From: an uncultured SAR116 cluster alpha proteobacterium
Lineage (GTDB): Bacteria; Pseudomonadota; Alphaproteobacteria; Puniceispirillales; Marisalimonadaceae
NCBI GenBank assembly: GCA_902619615.1
Contig: CACNFD010000012.1
Coordinates: 1-63,117 of the forward strand
Reading direction: 5' to 3'
DNA: 63,117 bases
Below the pieces are notes generated by a model. The model saw nothing but the letters and a program-made list of their open reading frames with translations, did not search any database and was not told the origin of the DNA. Of this stretch, positions 45,641-51,509 are shown in pieces (the stretch's first letter is position 1; the number at the start of each line of letters is the position of its first letter). The position numbers and the translations under genes are program-made.

Positions 45641-46837
45641 CTAAGTTACTTTTGCAAATGCTAGTTGATCTGCAAATGAATCAACTGATGAATTTTCATT
45701 AATCATTGACAAAGATTTATCTATCATTATTGATTTGTCATCTATGGTGTTATCATTAGATAAAACAAGTGCTCTTTGAAGGGTGTTTTCAAGTTCTCTA
45801 ACATTTCCAGGCCAATTGTGGGTCAGTAATAATTCTCTTGCTTCACTTGTAAGATAGGGAACAGGTTTACCTTCTTGACTATGTTTATCTAAAATTTTAA
45901 TTGCAATTGGTAAAATATCATCTTTTCTAGATGAAAGATTACGTGTTTGCAGAGGAAAAACATTAAGTCTGTAATATAAATCCTCTCTAAATCTAGACTG
46001 ATTTACTTCATAAGCCATATCTCTGTTAGATGTTGCTAAAACCCTTACATCTACATCAATATCTCTTTGGCCACCTACTGGAGTAACTTTTCTTTCTTGT
46101 AGCACTCTTAATAATTTTGCTTGTAAAGACAGAGGCATTTCAGAAATTTCATCTAAAAGTAATGTTCCTTTATCAGCAGCTCTAAAAATACCTTTGTTAG
46201 CATTTGAAGCACCAGTAAAAGCTCCTTTTTCGTGACCAAAAAGAATGGCCTCTAGCATATTTTCTGGGATTGCCGCGCAATTTACAGCAACAAATGGTTC
46301 ATCCTTCCTATTAGAATTTTCGTGAAGGTAATTTGCTAATACCTCTTTTCCTGATCCTGTTGGACCATTAATAAAAACCGTTACATCTGTAATTGCTACT
46401 CTTCGTGCTAATGATAATAATTCATATGTTTTTGAATCACCTGCTGAAAAAGATATATTTGGACAACATGTGTTAAAAATTAATTCTAAAGAATATTGAT
46501 CTGTAAAATCTGAAACATTAATTCTTTTTACAGCACCACCTAGCTCGTCTTTAATCTCTAAACCATTGCAATTACTGTCATCTGAAATAATAATAATCTT
46601 TGTTAATTTAGCCTCTCTTGCAATTGAAACTAATTTGGATGAGCCACCTATTTCTTGCTCAAAAATATCTGAACAAACTATGGTATCTGCTTGGTAACCA
46701 ACAAGATCAATACCAAAAAAATCAGGTTTTGAACTGCCAATACCTGCTTTTATAACAGTAATGTCTCTTTTTTCTAAAATATCACATAAATTATTGGCTA
46801 TCTTTAAACTATTATTTACAACAATAACTTGGCTCAT
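45641..46837 (-). CDS. fleT: FleT-like sigma-54 activator lacking a DNA-binding domain
   Basis: A 398-residue bacterial enhancer-binding protein. Residues 1-120 form a degenerate receiver-like domain as in FleQ. The AAA+ core has Walker A GPTGSGKE (158-165), the sigma-54 contact loop GAFTGA (205-210), Walker B LLLDEIS (226-232) and NWPGNVRE (341-348). After this only about 50 residues remain and no Fis-type helix-turn-helix is seen. Rhodobacter sphaeroides FleT has the same lack and works together with FleQ; it too is linked to fliEFGHIJ. AGGAG precedes the ATG, and a sigma-54 promoter lies upstream, implying feedback. Confidence 0.8.
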   Translation of the reverse strand: MSQVIVVNNSLKIANNLCDILEKRDITVIKAGIGSSKPDFFGIDLVGYQADTIVCSDIFEQEIGGSSKLVSIAREAKLTKIIIISDDSNCNGLEIKDELGGAVKRINVSDFTDQYSLELIFNTCCPNISFSAGDSKTYELLSLARRVAITDVTVFINGPTGSGKEVLANYLHENSNRKDEPFVAVNCAAIPENMLEAILFGHEKGAFTGASNANKGIFRAADKGTLLLDEISEMPLSLQAKLLRVLQERKVTPVGGQRDIDVDVRVLATSNRDMAYEVNQSRFREDLYYRLNVFPLQTRNLSSRKDDILPIAIKILDKHSQEGKPVPYLTSEARELLLTHNWPGNVRELENTLQRALVLSNDNTIDDKSIMIDKSLSMINENSSVDSFADQLAFAKVT

Positions 46838-46869
46838 AAAATACTCCTAAAATTACTAGAAATTTTAGA

Positions 46870-46885
46870 AGCAAGAAGCTTGCCA
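46870..46885 (-). promoter_or_regulatory. Sigma-54 promoter for fleT-fliEFGHIJ
   Basis: Minus strand TGGCAAGCTTCTTGCT matches TGGCAC-N5-TTGC with one change and correct spacing. It is 33-48 bases upstream of the fleT ATG. The site also forms a partial dyad (GCAAGAAGCTTGC). Confidence 0.82.
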
Positions 46886-46970
46886 AACTATAATTTAAAA
46901 GAGTTTATTGCTAGCTTTTAATTAAAACAAAATTATTTTTTTACTTATAATATTGATTTATTAGTAAAAA

Positions 46971-46986
46971 TGTCATTATTATGACA
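46971..46986. promoter_or_regulatory. Palindromic candidate operator upstream of fleQ
   Basis: TGTCAT-TATT-ATGACA is a perfect six-base dyad with four-base spacer, 41 bases before the fleQ ATG and in the divergent fleT/fleQ spacer. Its TGTCA half-site recurs at the fliS divergent spacer. It may bind a master regulator; no protein is identified. Confidence 0.45.
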
Positions 46987-47026
46987 AAAGCTATATTAAT
47001 TTTTCAATTATTTGACGGAATTTTCA

Positions 47027-48172
47027 ATGAATGTTGTCGATAAATTAACAAGCCCATCGGAACAAAATAAATCTATATTAGACAAGCTTAATAAAATGAT
47101 TGATGGCGAAAGTCCTGACACTAAATCAATGAAAAATTTAATCGCAATGGTTTCTCAAACAGATAGTACTGCTTTAATTTTAGGTGAAACTGGTACTGGT
47201 AAAGATATTGTTGCTCAAGCTATTCACAAATGTTCAAATAAAAAAGGACCCTTTATTACTGTAAATTGTGCTGCAATTCCATCTGAATTACTAGAGTCAG
47301 AACTTTTTGGACATGAAAAAGGTTCATTTACAGGAGCAGATAAACAAAGAAAAGGAAGGTTTGAACAATCTAGTGGTGGATCTCTTTTTCTAGATGAAAT
47401 TGGCGATATGCCCTTACCTCTTCAAGCTAAACTCTTACGGGCTATTGAAAGTAAAACCATACAAAGAGTTGGTGGTGCTGAAGATATTAAAATAGATCTA
47501 AGATTAATTTGCGCAACACACAGAGATCTTGAAAAAAAAGTCGAAAGTGGTGAATTCAGAGCAGATTTATTTTTTAGAATTAACGTTTTACCAATTAATG
47601 TACCCTCATTAGCTGAGAGGAGAACTGACATTCCAAGTTTGCAAAAAACTCTTTTAACAAATCTTAATGTAGAAGAGACAATGAAACCAATTTTTACACC
47701 AGATGCAATAACAGCACTTTGTAAACATAACTGGCCTGGCAATGTACGTGAATTAAAAAATGTAATTGAAAGAGCTTGTATAATTTTCCCAGGAAAAGAA
47801 ATTACAGGCACTAACGTTTATGAAAATTTGTTAAGATTGAAGGTACCAACTACTGCTGAAGAACAAGATGCTCTTTGGGAAATGACATCTGATTTAAGTG
47901 GAATAACTAACATTGAAGAAAACAACCCTAATAACAATCTAGAAGATTACTTACCACACCCTAAAAATTATAAAAATTGGTTTTCTTTTTATGATGAAAT
48001 AGATTTAAGAAGACATCTACAAGATGTTGAAATTGTTCTCATAGAAGAGGCACTCGAAAAAACTAATAATAAGGTAGCTCTTGCAGCAGATAAACTTAAA
48101 CTCAGAAGAACTACCTTAATTGAAAAAATGAAAAAATTTTCTATTATTACTCCAAAAACGTTAATTGACTAA
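47027..48172 (+). CDS. fleQ: FleQ-like sigma-54-dependent flagellar master activator
   Basis: A 381-residue enhancer-binding protein with AAA+ and DNA-binding parts but no receiver domain. Walker A is GETGTGKD (53-60), the sigma-54 contact loop is GSFTGA (99-104, a known variant of GAFTGA), and Walker B is LFLDEIG (119-125). WPGNVRELKNVIERA marks the end of the core. The C-terminus has a Fis-type helix-turn-helix (ALEKTNNKVALAADKLKLRR and TTLIEKMKKF). ATG 47027 follows GGAA at good spacing. It is divergent from fleT and its stop overlaps the convergent flagellin stop by four bases. It is the probable master regulator of the sigma-54 promoters here. Confidence 0.82.
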   Translation: MNVVDKLTSPSEQNKSILDKLNKMIDGESPDTKSMKNLIAMVSQTDSTALILGETGTGKDIVAQAIHKCSNKKGPFITVNCAAIPSELLESELFGHEKGSFTGADKQRKGRFEQSSGGSLFLDEIGDMPLPLQAKLLRAIESKTIQRVGGAEDIKIDLRLICATHRDLEKKVESGEFRADLFFRINVLPINVPSLAERRTDIPSLQKTLLTNLNVEETMKPIFTPDAITALCKHNWPGNVRELKNVIERACIIFPGKEITGTNVYENLLRLKVPTTAEEQDALWEMTSDLSGITNIEENNPNNNLEDYLPHPKNYKNWFSFYDEIDLRRHLQDVEIVLIEEALEKTNNKVALAADKLKLRRTTLIEKMKKFSIITPKTLID

Positions 48173-50160
48173 TTAATTAATTTTAAAAAAATGTTACTAT
48201 TTGCATTAGCCTGAGCTAATATTGATGATGCTACATTTGACATTATCTGTGCTTTAGTAAGTTTTGCAGTTTCAAGTGCAAAATCGGCATCTTCTATTTT
48301 AGATAATCTTGATGTTGAATTTGTTTTGATGTTTAACAAATAATTTAGCCTATGATCAATGTTATTTTCACTAACTCCAAATTTAGCTCTGGTATTTGCA
48401 ATTGTGTCTATTGCTGTATCAATTTTAGTAAGCGCAGATGAAGAGTTGGATGTTGAAGATACTGAAATTATTGAGCCTGGTGTAGAAGCACTACTTGATG
48501 CTTGAGCCTGAAAACCTAGTTCTCCAACATCATCTCCAGATATTTTTATAACATCTCCCTCACTATGAGTTAACAAAATTTGACCTTTAAAGGTGACTGA
48601 GCTACCTACTGCAACTGTTGCACCTGTTGCATCTGTATGACCATCAAAAAAAACTCCTGGTGTTCCTGCGTGTGCTATAATAATATCAGCTCCACTAGCA
48701 CTACTCAATTGTACTTCACCACTTGAATTTGCAGAAGCTATAATGTCGCCAATTGATGCATTATTAATAGCTGTTATAGTTTCTGAGGCATTTGATACAC
48801 TAGAAAAATTTATCGCATTTCCATTTATACTAATATTTGAAGCAGCAGACGAAGCCTCTGAAAAATTTAAATCAAGTGTAACTGTGTTACTACCTGAAGC
48901 AGTAACATTTGTAGATGAAGACATAGCATTTATAGCTATTGCTTTTGCTGCTGCAGAAGCACTGTCAGACACACCAATTTCTATATCATTAATTTTAATG
49001 TCATGAGATGCGGTAAGAGCATTAGTTGAAACTAAGTCTGACCTTATGACAGTGCTTGAGTCGACTTCGTTAAATCCAAATCTTGCTAAATCATCAATAT
49101 TTCCACTATTTGAAGCGTATCCGTTTTCTTTTGTCATAGCTTCAATTTTGACGAATGTACCATCAATATTAGCAAGTTTTATATATCCTAAATATGTACC
49201 AGCTGTAAAACCAGCATCGGTTGGGGCATTTCCTCCTATAACAATGTCATTACCTGTGTCATTTGATAAGGTTATTGTGTTATCAGAATTTAATGTTGCG
49301 ATTACTCCAGAAGCCTCTTGATTGATTTCAGCAGCTAAGTTTTCTAAGGTTGTTTGCACTGCAATTACATCACTGTTTATAGTAAATGTATTACTCATAG
49401 ATAAAGAGCTTTTAGCTGCTGAAGTTAGTTTATTAAAACCCGATGCAGTTGCTCCATGTGTGTTTGAATTAGCATTAATTGCAGTAACTAATGCAGCTGC
49501 TGTGTTATTTCCTGCTGTCAAATTGGACGTTAATGTGCTTGCCAAGGCGTTTTGACTATTTATTTTAATGTCGCTGGCAGCTAGATTTGAACTATAATTG
49601 AAGCTAGTTACTCTTCCACTGGTAAATTCTTTTACTCCTGAAGACCCTGATAAACCTATAGCTGTGGTATTTGATTTAACTAAATCAATTATAATATTAT
49701 CATCTTTTGACTCACCAACTAAAAAGCTAACTTTGTCTGTAGATCCGTCTAAGAGTTTGATTGTGTTAAATTTTACCAAGTTAGTAATTGAATCGATTTC
49801 TGTAATGTAACTATCAATCTCAACTTGTAGGGTGTTTCTATCAGCAGTTGTCAAAGTTGAACTACTTCCTTGAACAGCTAATTCTCTTATTCTTGTTAAT
49901 AAATTGCTTATTTCATTTAGTCCATTATCAGCAGTTTGTGCCAATAGTTTTCCTTCAGCGCCATTTGAAATAGCCTGACCAATTGACAAAATTTGTGAAT
50001 TAAGCCTAGAAATTGGACCGATAGAACCTGGACTATCAGAAGCATTGTTAATTCTTTTCCCAGACGACAATCTTTCCGTACTTTCTGTTATTTGCTTTAT
50101 CTGATCTGAAATATTTCTCTGAATAAATTGAGACGCAGTTATATTGGTGATATTAAGCAT
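48169..50160 (-). CDS. Flagellin, divergent 663-residue type
   Basis: Filament protein. The N-terminal D0/D1 part is recognisable (MLNITNITASQFIQRNISDQ, ERLSSGKRINNASDSPGS, LLTRIRELAVQGSSSTLT, FNTIKLLDGS), as is the C-terminal part (LSKIEDADFALETAKLTKAQIM, ILAQANANSN). The core motif ADDAAG of most flagellins reads SDSPGS. The middle (about 175-560) is a Ser/Thr/Ala/Asn-rich beta domain clearly related to that of the 1026-residue flagellin (e.g. FTSGRVTS, GFNEV, NGYAS). The start is ATG 50160 with GGAGGG; an upstream ATG would add 40 unrelated residues. fliC-type assignment; no sigma-54 site is visible upstream. Confidence 0.9.
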   Translation of the reverse strand: MLNITNITASQFIQRNISDQIKQITESTERLSSGKRINNASDSPGSIGPISRLNSQILSIGQAISNGAEGKLLAQTADNGLNEISNLLTRIRELAVQGSSSTLTTADRNTLQVEIDSYITEIDSITNLVKFNTIKLLDGSTDKVSFLVGESKDDNIIIDLVKSNTTAIGLSGSSGVKEFTSGRVTSFNYSSNLAASDIKINSQNALASTLTSNLTAGNNTAAALVTAINANSNTHGATASGFNKLTSAAKSSLSMSNTFTINSDVIAVQTTLENLAAEINQEASGVIATLNSDNTITLSNDTGNDIVIGGNAPTDAGFTAGTYLGYIKLANIDGTFVKIEAMTKENGYASNSGNIDDLARFGFNEVDSSTVIRSDLVSTNALTASHDIKINDIEIGVSDSASAAAKAIAINAMSSSTNVTASGSNTVTLDLNFSEASSAASNISINGNAINFSSVSNASETITAINNASIGDIIASANSSGEVQLSSASGADIIIAHAGTPGVFFDGHTDATGATVAVGSSVTFKGQILLTHSEGDVIKISGDDVGELGFQAQASSSASTPGSIISVSSTSNSSSALTKIDTAIDTIANTRAKFGVSENNIDHRLNYLLNIKTNSTSRLSKIEDADFALETAKLTKAQIMSNVASSILAQANANSNIFLKLIN

Positions 50161-50220
50161 TATTAAATCCCTCCACGAATTATATAAAAATACCAATGTC
50201 AAATACGACGTAATTTTAGA

Positions 50221-50252
50221 TTTGTTTAATTTTTTTTTAAATATTAAACAAA
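50221..50252. repeat. Perfect ten-base inverted repeat between fliT-like gene and flagellin
   Basis: TTTGTTTAAT (50221-50230) and ATTAAACAAA (50243-50252) form a perfect dyad around a 12-base T/A loop in the 116-base spacer downstream of the FliT-like gene and upstream of flagellin. It could be a weak terminator, an RNA hairpin in the flagellin leader or an operator. No U-run follows on the minus strand. Confidence 0.4.
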
Positions 50253-50276
50253 TTAAATTAACTATTAGCCTTTTAC

Positions 50277-50570
50277 TCATTTAGTGAAAGAATATGCTTT
50301 TAACCTTTTGTTAAATTTTTCGTGATCTTTTGTTAACTTTTTAAATTTATTTTGAGTACTTATTAACATTTCATTATTGTTAATGATCAGATCACTTATT
50401 CTAGATTTAATTTGCAAATGACTTGTTTCAGAGTTTTTAATTTTTTCAATTATTGCTCGTCTTTGCTTATCAATTTGAGAAATTTGAGTAAATTGATTGT
50501 TGTATATCAAATCAGAAATTTTTTTTGATAAATTTTCTAATAATGTTAAATCTGATTCAAAATCATTCAT
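50277..50570 (-). CDS. fliT: FliT-like flagellar chaperone
   Basis: A 97-residue helical, highly charged protein directly after fliS with two bases between them. FliT binds FliD and restrains flagellar gene expression in enteric bacteria. The sequence is too divergent to assign from motifs; length, helical content and the fliS-fliT order are the basis. Ends about 117 bases before the flagellin start on the same strand, so fliS-fliT-flagellin may share transcripts. Confidence 0.55.
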   Translation of the reverse strand: MNDFESDLTLLENLSKKISDLIYNNQFTQISQIDKQRRAIIEKIKNSETSHLQIKSRISDLIINNNEMLISTQNKFKKLTKDHEKFNKRLKAYSFTK

Positions 50571-50572
50571 AA

Positions 50573-51010
50573 TTATTTCACATCAGACGGTATTTCTTCC
50601 CATCCCTCCATAATTTGACTAACAACATCAATTGCTTTTAAAATTCCATCTTCAATTTTTTGACTAAAACCTCTAATGATTTCGTAACGGCAATATTCAT
50701 ATAGCTGGAAAAGATTATTTGCAATTTCAAGAGCTTTATCAAAATCTAAGCTGGTTTGAAGTCCATAAATGATAGATAATGATTTACTAAGGTTTTTTGA
50801 TTTATGACGAGCATTTTTTTTTTCAAAATCTTTATCTAACATGTATTTATCTTGTTTTCTTTTTCTTTCATCTTGAATGTCTAAGACGATTTTTTGCATT
50901 GAATTTACCAACTCTTTCATCAAAGTTCTAACTATTTCATGTGACGATGTGACTGCATTAGAAGATAGTTGTGTCTTTTTATATGCATTTATTTGTTCGT
51001 TTTTCATCAT
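50573..51010 (-). CDS. fliS: Flagellin chaperone FliS
   Basis: Export chaperone that binds the C-terminal helices of flagellin. The 145-residue helical protein begins NAYKKTQLSSNAVTSSHEIV, close to the FliS start pattern AYxxxxVxxASPxxLVxxLY. It contains a FliS-like LSIIYGLQTSLDFDKALEIANNLFQLYEYC stretch (in part: SLDFDKALEIANNLFQLYEY; the L(D)xxxGGxIAxNLxxLYxY pattern) and ends MEGWEEIPSD. Presence of FliS rather than the alphaproteobacterial FlaF/FlbT is notable. Two in-frame ATGs are adjacent; no clear ribosome binding site. Confidence 0.88.
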   Translation of the reverse strand: MMKNEQINAYKKTQLSSNAVTSSHEIVRTLMKELVNSMQKIVLDIQDERKRKQDKYMLDKDFEKKNARHKSKNLSKSLSIIYGLQTSLDFDKALEIANNLFQLYEYCRYEIIRGFSQKIEDGILKAIDVVSQIMEGWEEIPSDVK

Positions 51011-51037
51011 AATAATAATTCAACTATAATTTATGTA

Positions 51038-51084
51038 AGTGTCATAAATTTGATTTTTCATATTTTTTATGTTTTATTGACACT
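51038..51084. promoter_or_regulatory. Spaced inverted repeat AGTGTCA/TGACACT in divergent spacer
   Basis: AGTGTCA (51038-51044) and TGACACT (51078-51084) face each other 33 bases apart between fliS and the unknown 118-residue gene, each followed inward by a TAAA-like run. Centre spacing is about four helical turns, as for a looping or dimeric operator. The half-site resembles the fleQ upstream dyad. Confidence 0.4.
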
Positions 51085-51441
51085 ATGATTGTTAATAATT
51101 CACAAAATCCATATGCTATTAATGAAATTTATGCTTCTAAACCATTAAGGAATGAAAGCTCTAGTTTATCTGCAAACAGCATGCCAACTAACGATAGAAT
51201 AGTTTCTGAAACTAGTGTTACAAAAAGACCCTTAAATAATACACCCCCTAATTTCATCAGACATGTTTATGTAAACAATCAAACTGCTAGTAACGGATCA
51301 CTAACTGAGAGCTTCATAAGATCAAGAGCTTCATTATCACCGTCATATTTTCATAATGAGATTGTTACTAGATATAATATGATTAGTGCAATTCCCAAAG
51401 ATCTAACTCAATTAAAAAAATCTGTTGAAAAATACGCTTAG
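51085..51441 (+). CDS. Unknown 118-residue protein upstream of flagellin
   Basis: Not recognised. It begins MIVNNSQNPYAINEIYASKP, is rich in Ser, Asn and Pro in its first 80 residues (probably disordered), and ends in a possible helix (FHNEIVTRYNMISAIPKDL then LKKSVEKY). No signal peptide or membrane segment. The ATG directly follows the arm of an inverted repeat and has no Shine-Dalgarno, so translation might be leaderless or start elsewhere. The sigma-54 promoter of the next flagellin lies 20 bases past its stop. A secreted or regulatory flagellar role is possible but unproven. Confidence 0.55.
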   Translation: MIVNNSQNPYAINEIYASKPLRNESSSLSANSMPTNDRIVSETSVTKRPLNNTPPNFIRHVYVNNQTASNGSLTESFIRSRASLSPSYFHNEIVTRYNMISAIPKDLTQLKKSVEKYA

Positions 51442-51460
51442 ATAGAAATACCTAAGTTTT

Positions 51461-51476
51461 TGGCATAACTATTGCA
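51461..51476 (+). promoter_or_regulatory. Sigma-54 promoter for the 963-residue flagellin
   Basis: TGGCATAACTATTGCA matches TGGCAC-N5-TTGC(A) with one change and exact spacing. It sits 34-49 bases before the flagellin ATG at 51510; the predicted start point is near 51487. This is the only one of the three flagellin genes for which I see a sigma-54 site. Confidence 0.85.
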
Positions 51477-51509
51477 ATGTTTTCCTACGAAATTAATTTG
51501 GAGATTAAT

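Noticed and set aside
48743-49810. Several open frames on the plus strand inside the 663-residue flagellin gene
   Set aside because: They are antisense to a real gene, have no ribosome binding sites or recognisable domains, and arise from the Ala/Ser/Thr-rich codons of flagellin.
50161-50200. TTGACA and TATAAT hexamers upstream of the 663-residue flagellin as a sigma-70 promoter
   Set aside because: Their spacing is only 12 bases, far from the usual 16-18, so I do not call it.
50161-50280. Longer reading of the 663-residue flagellin from ATG 50280
   Set aside because: Adds 40 hydrophobic/basic residues that are not flagellin and would overlap the FliT-like gene; GGAGGG before ATG 50160 decides the start.
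51477-51509. Earlier ATG for the 963-residue flagellin
   Set aside because: It lies upstream of the likely sigma-54 start point (about 51487), lacks a ribosome binding site, and adds 11 residues before the conserved flagellin N-terminus.
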